A DNA stretch of 64,000 bases from an uncultured Pelagibacteraceae bacterium (GTDB lineage: Bacteria; Pseudomonadota; Alphaproteobacteria; Pelagibacterales; Pelagibacteraceae), in NCBI GenBank assembly GCA_902589725.1, contig CACITU010000007.1, forward strand, positions 1 through 64,000, written 5' to 3'. This document shows positions 42,615 to 51,550 of the stretch, piece by piece (the stretch's first letter is position 1; each line of letters begins with the position of its first letter). The notes under the pieces were generated by a model. The model was not told the origin of the DNA. It searched no databases and saw nothing but the letters and a program-made list of their open reading frames with translations. Position numbers and translations under genes: made by a program.

Positions 42615-42950
42615 ATGAAACCTTTGTTTGGTTATTTATTTTTAGCTATCGGTATTTCTTTTGGAATTGCCTCTAATAGCTTAGCCAAAATTTCTGAAGG
42701 ATTTACAAAATTAACTCCTTCTGTTTTATGCATTCTGTTTATGTGTATTACAATGTTTTCAATTGCAAAAGCAATGCATGCTCTTCCAGTTGGTTTTGCG
42801 TATGCAACATATAGTGGTCTAACGGTAACTGGAGTTGTGCTATTTGCAGTATTAAAACTTAATCAGGTCCCAAACATTTATGGAATTGTGGGCATAATAT
42901 TAATTATTATTGGTGTAATAATGGTTAATTATCTTGGTCGGCTAAACTGA
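42615..42950 (+). CDS. SMR-family membrane protein lacking the conserved Glu (second of a pair)
   Basis: A 111-residue four-helix SMR homologue, clearly a paralogue of the preceding gene (LFLAIGISFGIASNSLAKISEGF; LNQVPNIYGIVGIILIIIGVIMVN). Gly again replaces the position of EmrE Glu14. It starts 1 base after the first gene's stop, supporting a two-subunit transporter of opposite topology. It overlaps the opposite DUF952 gene by 22 bases. Confidence 0.85.
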   Translation: MKPLFGYLFLAIGISFGIASNSLAKISEGFTKLTPSVLCILFMCITMFSIAKAMHALPVGFAYATYSGLTVTGVVLFAVLKLNQVPNIYGIVGIILIIIGVIMVNYLGRLN

Positions 42951-43300
42951 TATTTTTTTAAAATTTCTGGAAGCTTATGTTTTCCATCATCATCTAGAGG
43001 CAACTCAAATTCTTTCTCAACATTTGAAATATCTAAAGGTGAGTATAGATGAGGATACATATCTCCATTTGAGGCTTGTTCCCATAATAAATGTTCAAGT
43101 TTAAAAGCATTAACTTTTAATAAAATTAAATTATCTTTTTTTGAATAATGTCTTAAAAGAGTTTCTTCTACTTGTTCTTCCTCTGAGAAATGAATGTAGC
43201 CATCTTCTATATCTTTTTTAGATCCTTCATAAGTGCCAGCTTGTTTAGCTTTTTGCCATTCTTCTTTGTCAATAATTTTGAAAATAAATTCTAAATTCAT
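42929..43300 (-). CDS. DUF952 family protein
   Basis: A 123-residue protein matching DUF952: IFKIIDKEEWQKAKQAGTYE at the start, DGYIHFSEEEQVEETLLRHY, then DNLILLKVNA and YPHLYSPLDI. The family is small and cytoplasmic with no established function; its fold has been compared with ADP-ribosyl-binding proteins. Last in the minus operon DUF924-DUF952, 1 base after its neighbour. Confidence 0.85.
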   Translation of the reverse strand: MNLEFIFKIIDKEEWQKAKQAGTYEGSKKDIEDGYIHFSEEEQVEETLLRHYSKKDNLILLKVNAFKLEHLLWEQASNGDMYPHLYSPLDISNVEKEFELPLDDDGKHKLPEILKKYQFSRPR

Positions 43301-43301
43301 T

Positions 43302-43865
43302 TTACCAAGATGAGTCTGGGCCTTTTAAAAACTCTTTTTCTTCTTCAGTCGTCTCTCGTCCTAAAATTTCATTTCTATGTGGGTATCTATGAAATAGCCT
43401 AATTGCTTTAGTGTGGTCCTGCCAAAACTTTTTAATTTTATGGTATTCTTCGTGCTCTCTTAAATATTTGTTTAATAAGTAATAAGCCATTTCATGATCA
43501 CTAATTTCCTCACTATGAATTAATGGCAAAAGCATAAAAAATCTTTGATCAACATTCATTGTTTCTAAATAACCTGAATAAACTGCGTCATTTACAATTA
43601 ATCTAGTTTTTTGATCTTGATCAAAAGCTCTTTTGTCATTTCTAAATAAGTTACGAGAAAACTGGTCGAAAAGAATAACAAGAGCCAAACAGCTCATGGG
43701 CTCATCTTGCCAATCATCATATTCATTTTTACATGCAAGCTCATAATCTTGTAAAAAATTAACTCTAATTTTTTGGTCAAATTTTTCATCTTTTTTAAAA
43801 TGCAATTCTGAAGGAGTTTCTTTGAACCAAAAATCTAAAATTACTTGTGCTCTTTCAGGTATCAT
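43302..43865 (-). CDS. DUF924 family protein
   Basis: A 187-residue DUF924 protein: VILDFWFKETPSELHFKKD, FDQKIRVNF, ALVILFDQFSRNLFRNDKRAF and FFMLLPLIHSEEISDHEMA are the family blocks. All-helical, TPR-like, function unknown. It overlaps the phosphatase gene upstream by 4 bases, so it is translationally coupled. Confidence 0.9.
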   Translation of the reverse strand: MIPERAQVILDFWFKETPSELHFKKDEKFDQKIRVNFLQDYELACKNEYDDWQDEPMSCLALVILFDQFSRNLFRNDKRAFDQDQKTRLIVNDAVYSGYLETMNVDQRFFMLLPLIHSEEISDHEMAYYLLNKYLREHEEYHKIKKFWQDHTKAIRLFHRYPHRNEILGRETTEEEKEFLKGPDSSW

Positions 43866-44668
43866 TCAGCCAACGGTTTTAATAATTCTAAAATTTTTTT
43901 ATGATTTTTGATATTATTTGAAACTATTATATTGCCACCTGCTATTGGATTTTTATTTCCCCAGGTTGTAACTATTGCACCACTCGCTCTTACTATTGGT
44001 ATTATTGGATGAATATCCCAAATTTGATTTGCACATTGTGCAACTATTTCAAGCCTACCCTCTGCTAATTGGCAATAAGTTAATGCATCAAAACATGGAA
44101 ATTGCATACGTTTAATAAATTTTTTAATTTTAGATTGTTGTTTTAAAGTTAATTGATTATGAAATGCAGCAGCTAATTTAGCATTTATAAAATTTAATTT
44201 ACTATTAACTTTTAATTTTCTTTTTTTATTATTTTCAAAAACATATGCTAAATTTTTATTTATATTTAAATAATATTTTCTCATTTTAGGAAAATTTGCT
44301 AAACCTAAAAGTGGTTCTCCATTGTAATTAAGTGAAATGAGATTACTCCAAGTTGGATTACCCACAACATATGACCTTGTTCCATCAATTGGATCAATCA
44401 CCCACGAGAATTCACTCTTAGTATTTTTGTGGCCGTACTCTTCGCCAATAATTTGATGATTTGGAAATTTTTTAGAAATTTTTGACCTTATAAATTTTTC
44501 AAATGCTTTATCAGATGATGTTACTGGATCGTAACCCTTGCCTTTCATTTTGTTGGTAATCTTAAATGGTTTATCTAACTTAGCGTAATAAAATCTTGTT
44601 AAATCTTTAGCCAATTGATTTAAAAAGCTTGCGTATATTGGATATTTTTTTGTATCAAAATTTTTCAC
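43862..44668 (-). CDS. Inositol-monophosphatase-family phosphatase (HisN/SuhB-like)
   Basis: A 268-residue member of the IMPase family with metal-binding motifs GEEYGHK (Glu), WVIDPIDGTRSYVVG (Asp-x-x-Asp-Gly) and C-terminal QIWDIHPIIPIVRASGA (Asp). Substrates may be inositol phosphate, histidinol phosphate (HisN) or adenosine bisphosphate; sequence alone does not decide. The GTRSYVVGNP segment is more HisN-like. First gene of a three-gene operon with DUF924 and DUF952; diverges from the oxygenase gene by 67 bases. Confidence 0.87.
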   Translation of the reverse strand: MKNFDTKKYPIYASFLNQLAKDLTRFYYAKLDKPFKITNKMKGKGYDPVTSSDKAFEKFIRSKISKKFPNHQIIGEEYGHKNTKSEFSWVIDPIDGTRSYVVGNPTWSNLISLNYNGEPLLGLANFPKMRKYYLNINKNLAYVFENNKKRKLKVNSKLNFINAKLAAAFHNQLTLKQQSKIKKFIKRMQFPCFDALTYCQLAEGRLEIVAQCANQIWDIHPIIPIVRASGAIVTTWGNKNPIAGGNIIVSNNIKNHKKILELLKPLAE

Positions 44669-44735
44669 AATGAACTCTTACTATTTAATTTATGTTGATT
44701 AAAGTTAAATTTTAAATAATCCTAGGGTTGTAACT

Positions 44736-45839
44736 ATGAAAATAGAGTTAATAGAAAACAAAGTTTATTTTAACAATGGATTTGAAAAAAAAGAAATACA
44801 CCCTTTCTGGTTAAGAGAGAGAATTGATGGCGATAAATACTTAGATAAAGGCACTCAACAAAGGCTTTTTGATCCAACATTTTTAAATAAAAGTATTTCA
44901 ATAAATAAAGCAAAAATTAATGATAAATATTTGGAAATTGATTTTAATGATGGCGTGAATTCAAAACTTGATATTAATAAAATTAGTTCTGAATTTTCTA
45001 AAGAAGACGTTGTAATTAAATCAATAAAAAAAATTAAATGGGACTCTAGCTTAAAAAAGATCAAAAATTTTGAATATCAGGAAAATTTTTTTGAAAGTAA
45101 AGAGATGTATGATTTACTTGTTTCTTTTTATAGTTTTGGATTTGTTATAATTAAAAATATTCCAACATCAAAAAATTACATTGTTGAATTTGCAAATTCT
45201 ATTGGAAGTGTTCGAAGAACAAATTTTGGGGAATATTTTGATGTTAAATCTAAACCTAATCCAAATGATCTTGCTTACACATCTCTAGCTTTAGCACCAC
45301 ATACTGATAATCCTTATAGAAATCCTGTTCCATGTATTCAACTTTTACACTGTATAGAAAGTAAAGTATCTGGTGGATTATCTACACTTGTTGATGGTTA
45401 TACAGTTACTGAAGATTTTAAAAATCAATACCCAAAATTTTATAAAATATTAACTGAAGTAAAAGTTAGATTTAAATTTATTGATAAGAAAGTTATCTTA
45501 GAAACTATGGCGCCTTTGATTGAACTTAATGATGATAAAAGTTTTAAACAGGTAAGATTTAGTCCTAGATTGGATTATGTTCCAATTTTAGATAAAGAAG
45601 AATTAGATCTTTACTATAATGCGAGAAAAAAACTCTCTGAAATGTATAATTCAAATAAATATAGAATAGAATTTAAACTTGAGCCAAAAGACCTAATAAT
45701 GATGGATAATTATAGATTGCTCCATGGAAGAACTGCTTATGAAACAAAAGAAGGTGAAAGATTTTTACAAGGCTGTTACATTGATTATGACAGTACGGAA
45801 GGTAAATTGAGACACTTAAAAAGGATTTTTAATTTTTAA
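44736..45839 (+). CDS. Gamma-butyrobetaine-hydroxylase-like 2OG-Fe(II) oxygenase
   Basis: A 367-residue protein with an N-terminal DUF971-like domain (residues ~1-90, IHPFWLRERIDGDKYLD) and a C-terminal TauD-like oxygenase. Iron ligands are His and Asp in LAPHTDNPYRNPVP and the distal His in YRLLHGRTAYE. This two-domain layout is that of gamma-butyrobetaine and trimethyllysine hydroxylases and of the phosphonate oxygenase TmpA. It would hydroxylate a quaternary-ammonium compound. Stand-alone gene, sharing the TTAA stop with the opposite gene. Confidence 0.82.
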   Translation: MKIELIENKVYFNNGFEKKEIHPFWLRERIDGDKYLDKGTQQRLFDPTFLNKSISINKAKINDKYLEIDFNDGVNSKLDINKISSEFSKEDVVIKSIKKIKWDSSLKKIKNFEYQENFFESKEMYDLLVSFYSFGFVIIKNIPTSKNYIVEFANSIGSVRRTNFGEYFDVKSKPNPNDLAYTSLALAPHTDNPYRNPVPCIQLLHCIESKVSGGLSTLVDGYTVTEDFKNQYPKFYKILTEVKVRFKFIDKKVILETMAPLIELNDDKSFKQVRFSPRLDYVPILDKEELDLYYNARKKLSEMYNSNKYRIEFKLEPKDLIMMDNYRLLHGRTAYETKEGERFLQGCYIDYDSTEGKLRHLKRIFNF

Positions 45840-46873
45840 ATTTTAATTTTTTTTCCAGTTTTTGCACTTTTAGTAATAGCTGCAAAAATTTTTAGAGAAA
45901 TTAAACCATCATTTCCAGTAACCTTTGGTTTTATTTTCTTTAAAACTACATTTGCAAAATGATCAATTTGATTAACTAACGTATTATCATCTTTTTTATT
46001 TTTGTCTTCATTAACATATATTTTATTCCACCAGCTTCTTTCTTTTTTGTAAAACCAATATTTAAGATTAGGAAACTGTAAAGATCCTTTGGTACCACCA
46101 ATCAAATAAGCTGATTGGTTTGTAACTGGATAGGCAGGATTTTCACCTGCAGTTAATTCATAACTCCAAGGGGCCACTATGGTATCGGATAAATTTAAAG
46201 TGCAAAGAGCTCCAGAATTAAAGATCAGGCTTATTGTAGCTGTATCTTCTACTTGAAATTTTCTAGTTTTATTCGTTGCAAATGCTTGAACATATTTGAT
46301 TGAACCCAATAAATAACAAATCATATCAATGTCATGAACTAAATTGATACCTAAAGGCCCACCTCCTTTTCTTACTCTCCATTTTTCTTTGTAATATGCT
46401 TTGTGTTTATACAACCAACATAACACGTTTGCCGAAACGATATTACCTAATTTGCCTTTATTAATAAGTTCTTTTACTTTAGAGACTATTGAATTATGTC
46501 TACGATGATAGCCAATAAGCAATGGGGTTTTATTTTTATAAGCGCTACTTATAATTTTTTTTGCAGAATGAATATTGTCTGAAATAGGTTTTTCTAACAA
46601 GACAGGTATTTTATTTTTTAAAAAACTTACGGTATGTTTTTCATGCAATTGATTAGGAGTAGCAACTATTACAGCATCAAGTTTTTTTGAGTTTAAAAGC
46701 TCTGATACATTTGAATATAATGGAATTTTATATTTTTTTGATAAGTTTTTAGCATTATTACTAATATCTACTATTGAATGAAGATTTGCTCTCTTTGACT
46801 TTTGAATAGCTTTTATGTGTTGTAAACCCATTAATCCTGTTCCAACGATTGAAATATTAATTTTTTTACTCAT
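45836..46873 (-). CDS. Gfo/Idh/MocA-family oxidoreductase
   Basis: A 345-residue NAD(P)-dependent sugar dehydrogenase: Rossmann start ISIVGTGLMGLQHIKAIQ, substrate-site EKPISDNIHSAKK, and RKGGGPLGINLVHDIDMICY where Asp/His form the catalytic region. Last gene of the glucose-type transporter operon, 3 bases after galM, so probably oxidises the imported sugar or a derivative. Confidence 0.88.
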   Translation of the reverse strand: MSKKINISIVGTGLMGLQHIKAIQKSKRANLHSIVDISNNAKNLSKKYKIPLYSNVSELLNSKKLDAVIVATPNQLHEKHTVSFLKNKIPVLLEKPISDNIHSAKKIISSAYKNKTPLLIGYHRRHNSIVSKVKELINKGKLGNIVSANVLCWLYKHKAYYKEKWRVRKGGGPLGINLVHDIDMICYLLGSIKYVQAFATNKTRKFQVEDTATISLIFNSGALCTLNLSDTIVAPWSYELTAGENPAYPVTNQSAYLIGGTKGSLQFPNLKYWFYKKERSWWNKIYVNEDKNKKDDNTLVNQIDHFANVVLKKIKPKVTGNDGLISLKIFAAITKSAKTGKKIKI

Positions 46874-46876
46874 AAA

Positions 46877-47845
46877 TTAATTAATTTTGATTTTTGTAAA
46901 GCATGTATACCTTTTATTAGGTTTAATTAAAGTACTTGGAAAATTTTTTTTATTAGGTGCATCAGGAAAATATTGTGTTTCTAAACAAATGCCTTGATAA
47001 GGAAATAATTTTTTTTTGTAATTCAGATTTTGTGCTGAATAAAGTTGAACACCAGGTAAATTTGAAAAAAATTCAACTTTAATATTAGAGTTACTATTTT
47101 TTAAATTTCCAACTAAATTTCTAATATTTTTCTTTACAACAAAAGTTGTATCAAAACCTTTAAATTTAATATTAAGCTTTTTATTTTTAAAGTAATCTAA
47201 TTTTTTACCAATGTTTTCAAAGTTTGAAAAATCATAAATAGATTTTTTTAGGTTTTTGAATTTACCAGTTGGGATTAGATTTTTATTTATTTGAAGATAT
47301 TTAGATGAGTTTAATTTTAACTCATGATTATAAATCATATTTTTTTTATTTTTTTCTAAATTCCAATAACTATGATTAGTTAAATTAACATGAGTACTTT
47401 TATTAGATTTGTATTCATATTTTATAATTAGAGATTTATTTCTCAATTGATAAATACAATTGACAACTAGATTTCCTGGAAAGCCTTGATCCTTATCTCT
47501 TGAATAAATTCGATATACTATTTTGTCTTTTGTTTGATTTAATTTTGTCCACGGGAGAATTGAAAAACCAACTTTACCACCATGAAGTATATTTTTTCCC
47601 TCATTTGCATTCAAATTAAATTTTTTGTTACCTATCTTAAATCTTGCGTTAGAAATTCTACCTGCATATCTTCCACAAGTCGATCCAACACTTGGATGTT
47701 TATACCGATAGTTTTCTTTTGATCCTAAATTTAAAATTAAATTAATTTTCTTTTTCTTGTGATAAACCTCAAAAAGACTGGCACCATAGTTAAGAGTTTG
47801 AACTCTTAGAAATTTATTTTGAATTGTAGAACTTTCAACTTTCAC
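46877..47845 (-). CDS. galM: Aldose 1-epimerase
   Basis: A 322-residue GalM-fold mutarotase. Catalytic His candidates are in NILHGGKVGFS and VNLTNHSYWNLEKN, and the general-base Glu is in GICLETQYFPDAPN. It interconverts alpha and beta anomers of aldoses in the cytoplasm. Encoded in the transporter operon with SDR and Gfo/Idh dehydrogenases, which supports an aldose substrate. Confidence 0.9.
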   Translation of the reverse strand: MKVESSTIQNKFLRVQTLNYGASLFEVYHKKKKINLILNLGSKENYRYKHPSVGSTCGRYAGRISNARFKIGNKKFNLNANEGKNILHGGKVGFSILPWTKLNQTKDKIVYRIYSRDKDQGFPGNLVVNCIYQLRNKSLIIKYEYKSNKSTHVNLTNHSYWNLEKNKKNMIYNHELKLNSSKYLQINKNLIPTGKFKNLKKSIYDFSNFENIGKKLDYFKNKKLNIKFKGFDTTFVVKKNIRNLVGNLKNSNSNIKVEFFSNLPGVQLYSAQNLNYKKKLFPYQGICLETQYFPDAPNKKNFPSTLIKPNKRYTCFTKIKIN

Positions 47846-47850
47846 CTAAA

Positions 47851-48612
47851 TCAAGTTATTCCACCATCTACAATAAAGCTTTGTTTTGTGCATCCAGATG
47901 ATTGATCTGATGCTAAAAACATAACTAATTGAGCTACATCATTTGGTTTTAACTGTCTTTTTAAAGCTTGGCTGTCCAAGATAAGCTTTTTATATTTTGG
48001 TGTTAACCAATGTTTAATTTGTCTTTCAGTTGCAATTGAACCAGGTATTACTGAATTTGTTCTAATATTATATTTTCCATATTCTTGAGCAAATGATCTT
48101 GTTAAACCAACAACAGCAGATTTTGCAGTTTCATAAACTACTTTATCTCCTTCACCTAACATCCATGAGACTGAACTCAGATTTACAATAGATCCTGCTT
48201 TAATTTTTTTCATTCCTTTTATGACTGCCTTAGCAGCAAAAAAATAGTGTTTTAAATTAACATCCATTCTATTTTGCCAATATTTTTCATCAACTTGATC
48301 TGTTGTATGTCTATCATCGTTTGCTGCATTGTTGATTAAAGCATGTATTGGTCCGTTTATGGAAATAATTTTTTGAATAATTTTCTCTAATTTATTAATA
48401 TCTAATAAATTACACTCAATAAAGGTTGGTAATCTAAATTTATTTTTTTTTATTCTTTTTAATAATTTATTTGTTTCTTTTAAATTTATATCAACAAAAT
48501 AAACATCACTTCCTTGCTCACAAAAATGCTCAACGATTGATGCCCCAATTCCTGAACCTCCTCCAGTTATAAATATTCTTTTATTCTTTAAATCTGTATA
48601 TTTTACTTTCAT
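47851..48612 (-). CDS. SDR-family sugar/alcohol dehydrogenase
   Basis: About 253 residues from the ATG at 48612, 1 base after the ATPase stop (an upstream ATG at 48642 would overlap the ATPase). NAD-binding ITGGGSGIGASIV, NNAANDD, active-site Ser in VNLSSVSWM and YETAKSA (Tyr-x-x-x-Lys) identify a classical short-chain dehydrogenase. The operon suggests sugar or aldonate oxidation. Confidence 0.88.
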   Translation of the reverse strand: MKVKYTDLKNKRIFITGGGSGIGASIVEHFCEQGSDVYFVDINLKETNKLLKRIKKNKFRLPTFIECNLLDINKLEKIIQKIISINGPIHALINNAANDDRHTTDQVDEKYWQNRMDVNLKHYFFAAKAVIKGMKKIKAGSIVNLSSVSWMLGEGDKVVYETAKSAVVGLTRSFAQEYGKYNIRTNSVIPGSIATERQIKHWLTPKYKKLILDSQALKRQLKPNDVAQLVMFLASDQSSGCTKQSFIVDGGIT

Positions 48613-48613
48613 A

Positions 48614-49708
48614 TTATATTCTTTCCTCTGTTTTAGCATCAAATAAAGATGCTTGAGTTAAATCAAAATATAATTTTGTCTCTTTACCTAGATCTATTTT
48701 AATTGTTGACGGAAATTTAGCTAATACCTCTTGATTTGCATAATCAAAAGTCATTATTTGCTCATGACCTATATACTCACTAAGATCTGGTCTTAAAGTG
48801 ATTTCAAAATCAGTTTCATTAAATTTTTTAAAGAAAATATGTTCTGGTCTAATACCAAAGAAAACCTCTTTGTTATTTAGATTTGATTTGTCTTTGAATT
48901 CATAATCTTTTATTGGAACTTCTAGATTTGAACCATTTGCTGTAAAAAATATATCTCCTGAATTTTCTTTTAGGTTTCCCTTAATAAGATTCATTGATGG
49001 AGATCCAATAAAGTCTGCAACAAATGTATTGCTTGGCTTGTTATAAATATTTTCAGGAGTATCATTTTGCTGAATTACCCCGTGATTCATAATTGCAATA
49101 TTAGTACCCAAACTCATTGCTTCTGTTTGATCGTGTGTTACATAAACAACTGTTGTTTTTAACTGTTGGTGAAGTTTTTTTATTTCTCTTCTCATCTCTA
49201 CTCTTAGTTTTGCATCTAAGTTAGATAAAGGCTCGTCAAATAAAAATATTCTTGGCTCCCTAACTAAGGCCCTACCAATAGCCACACGTTGTCTTTGTCC
49301 TCCAGATAATTGGGAGGGTTTTCTCTCTAGTAACTGATCTACTTGTAGAAATTTTGAGACTTTTTCTAACTGTTCTTCTATTTTTTCTTTAGATGTTTTT
49401 GCTTGCTTAAGGCCAAAAATCATATTTTCCCTTACATTCATTGATGGATATAAGGCGTAGGATTGAAAAACCATAGCAATATTGCGGTCTTTTGGTTCCA
49501 CTTTGCTGACATTGTAATCATCAATAAAAACATCGCCCTCATTAATTGTTTCCAATCCTGCAATAATATTTAATAAAGTTGATTTTCCACAACCAGATGG
49601 TCCTAAAAGAACTAGAAAATTTCCTTCATCTATTTCTAAATTAATTTTTCTTAAAACCTCAGTCGATCCAAAGTTTTTTGATAATTCTTCGATTTTTAAC
49701 GTTTTCAT
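48614..49708 (-). CDS. Sugar ABC transporter ATP-binding protein (UgpC/MalK-like)
   Basis: A 364-residue ATPase: Walker A GPSGCGKSTLLN, signature LSGGQRQRVAIGRAL, Walker B IFLFDEPLSNLDAKLR, H-loop YVTHDQTEAMSLG, plus a C-terminal OB-type domain (FGIRPEHIFFKK). It starts 2 bases after the MalG-like permease stop. Serves the glucose-type system at 49711-52807. Confidence 0.94.
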   Translation of the reverse strand: MKTLKIEELSKNFGSTEVLRKINLEIDEGNFLVLLGPSGCGKSTLLNIIAGLETINEGDVFIDDYNVSKVEPKDRNIAMVFQSYALYPSMNVRENMIFGLKQAKTSKEKIEEQLEKVSKFLQVDQLLERKPSQLSGGQRQRVAIGRALVREPRIFLFDEPLSNLDAKLRVEMRREIKKLHQQLKTTVVYVTHDQTEAMSLGTNIAIMNHGVIQQNDTPENIYNKPSNTFVADFIGSPSMNLIKGNLKENSGDIFFTANGSNLEVPIKDYEFKDKSNLNNKEVFFGIRPEHIFFKKFNETDFEITLRPDLSEYIGHEQIMTFDYANQEVLAKFPSTIKIDLGKETKLYFDLTQASLFDAKTEERI

Positions 49709-49710
49709 TG

Positions 49711-50616
49711 TTATCCTTTCACTGCTCCTGAAGTTAATCCTCTGATAAAATACTTGCCTGCTAGTACATAGACGATAAGTGTTGGAATACCGGCTATAAT
49801 AGCTGAAGCCATATCGACATTATATTCTTTCACACTTGTGCTTGATAAAACCATATTATTTAATGCTACTTGAATAGGAGCAGCTTCACCAAATGAGAAG
49901 GTTGATCCAAATAAGAAATCATTCCATATTTGTGTGAATTGCCAAATTACAGTTACAACAATAATTGGTGCTGATATCGGAAGTAATATTTTGAAAAATA
50001 TTTTAAAAAAACCAGCGCCATCTATTCTGGCAGCTTTAACTAATTCAGTAGGTACAGAAACATAATAATTTCTGAAAAATAATGTTGTAAAAGGTATTCC
50101 ATAAACTGTATGAACTAAAACTAATCCAACTACTGAATTTGAAATTCCTAATACTCCAAGAGTTCTAGCCATTGGTAGTAATATTGCTTGAAAAGGTATG
50201 AAACATCCAAATAATAAAAAAAGAAAAACCCACTGATCCCCTTTAAATCTCCACTTTGTTAAAACATAGCCAGTCATAGCTCCAATAAATGTTGAAAAAA
50301 ATACTGCTGGTACAACCATCTTGATTGAATTCCAAAAATATGGTCTTAGAAAGGTGTCACCGGCTCCATATCCTCTACCGCCCCACGCTACAGCCCAGGA
50401 CTCTAAATTTAATCCACTTGGCCAACTTAGAAGTGTTCCTTGACGTATCTCTTCCATTGTCTTTAAAGAAGTAACTACCATAACGTAAAGTGGAAAAATA
50501 AAATAAGAAGCAAAAACAATTAATATAAAATACAAAAACCATCTCAAAAACATGTTTGTATATTTTGATTTTTGCTCTAGCTGCTGGTAAGAAGACGATT
50601 TTAAATTATCTTGCAT
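49711..50616 (-). CDS. Sugar ABC transporter permease (MalG/GtsC-like)
   Basis: A 301-residue MalG-type permease with six membrane segments: FPLYVMVVTSLKTMEEIRQG, EAA loop LVKAARIDGAGFFKIFFKI, and C-terminus GKYFIRGLTSGAVKG. It overlaps the partner permease by 11 bases. The FLFLLFGCFIPFQAILLPM segment is typical of the glucose/mannose (GtsC) branch. Confidence 0.92.
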   Translation of the reverse strand: MQDNLKSSSYQQLEQKSKYTNMFLRWFLYFILIVFASYFIFPLYVMVVTSLKTMEEIRQGTLLSWPSGLNLESWAVAWGGRGYGAGDTFLRPYFWNSIKMVVPAVFFSTFIGAMTGYVLTKWRFKGDQWVFLFLLFGCFIPFQAILLPMARTLGVLGISNSVVGLVLVHTVYGIPFTTLFFRNYYVSVPTELVKAARIDGAGFFKIFFKILLPISAPIIVVTVIWQFTQIWNDFLFGSTFSFGEAAPIQVALNNMVLSSTSVKEYNVDMASAIIAGIPTLIVYVLAGKYFIRGLTSGAVKG

Positions 50617-51481
50617 TTTCTCTCCTTAACTCTGAATATAGATATGGAATAATCACAGCTGCTACAGCCATAAACATCATCATCGCACTTGCAGCAGATA
50701 AACCAACTTGGCTTTTGTGGAATGCAGTTTGAGTCATATATAAAGCAGGCATAGTTGTGGAAATACCTGGTCCACCTTGAGTCAATGCTACAATCAAATC
50801 ATAACTTTTTATGGATATATGAACTAAAATTACAAAACTTGTAAAAAATACTGGTCTCATCATTGGTAATAATATTTTCCAATAGACTGTAAAAAGACTT
50901 GCACCATCTATCTTTGCTGCCTTGACAATTTCGTCCTCAACTGATCGCAACCCTGCTAAAAATAATGCCATTACAAACCCAGCAGATTGCCAGACACCAG
51001 CGATAACGATTGTATAAATGGCCATTTCTCTATCAACCAACCAATCAAACGTAAAATTCTCAAAACCCCAGTCTCTAAACATTTTTTGGATACCAAGAGT
51101 TGGATTCAATATCCATTTCCATGCAGTTCCTGTTACGATAAATGATAGAGCCATTGGGTATAAATAAATCGTTCTTAACAAACCTTCGGCTCTAATTTTT
51201 TGATCTAAAAAAATTGCCAAAATAATCCCGATTACAACACAAAAAATTAGAAACAATGCTGTAAATATAAGTAAGTTATCTACTGCAATGAGCCATTTTC
51301 TTGATGCCCAAAGTTTTTCATATTGTCCAAATCCCCAAAGTTCGTACTTTGGTAGAATTTTTGAATTTGTAAAAGATATATATAAAGTCCAGAGTACAAA
51401 TCCATAAACAAACCAACCAATTAAACCTACAGCTGGAGCCATTACAATTTTAGGCAAATTTTTTTCTAACCACTTGAACAT
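50606..51481 (-). CDS. Sugar ABC transporter permease (MalF/GtsB-like)
   Basis: A 291-residue permease of the MalF type without a large periplasmic loop: FVYGFVLWTLYISFTNSK, EAA loop VKAAKIDGASLFTVYWKI, and TQGGPGISTTMPALYM. Separated from the binding-protein gene by a strong terminator and overlapping the next permease, so both permeases are expressed together below the level of the binding protein. Confidence 0.92.
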   Translation of the reverse strand: MFKWLEKNLPKIVMAPAVGLIGWFVYGFVLWTLYISFTNSKILPKYELWGFGQYEKLWASRKWLIAVDNLLIFTALFLIFCVVIGIILAIFLDQKIRAEGLLRTIYLYPMALSFIVTGTAWKWILNPTLGIQKMFRDWGFENFTFDWLVDREMAIYTIVIAGVWQSAGFVMALFLAGLRSVEDEIVKAAKIDGASLFTVYWKILLPMMRPVFFTSFVILVHISIKSYDLIVALTQGGPGISTTMPALYMTQTAFHKSQVGLSAASAMMMFMAVAAVIIPYLYSELRRENAR

Positions 51482-51504
51482 TATAAATATTTTTATTTAG
51501 ATTT

Positions 51505-51538
51505 AAAAAAAAGGCCACTTTATAAAAAGTGGCCTTTT
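51505..51538 (-). terminator. Intrinsic terminator/attenuator after the glucose-type binding protein
   Basis: A perfect 12-bp stem, arms 51509-51520 and 51527-51538 (core AAGGCCACTT), 6-base loop, followed on the minus strand by a U8 tract (A-run 51505-51512). It lies 12 bases after the binding-protein stop and before its permeases. Confidence 0.92.
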
Positions 51539-51550
51539 AATTTTAATGAA

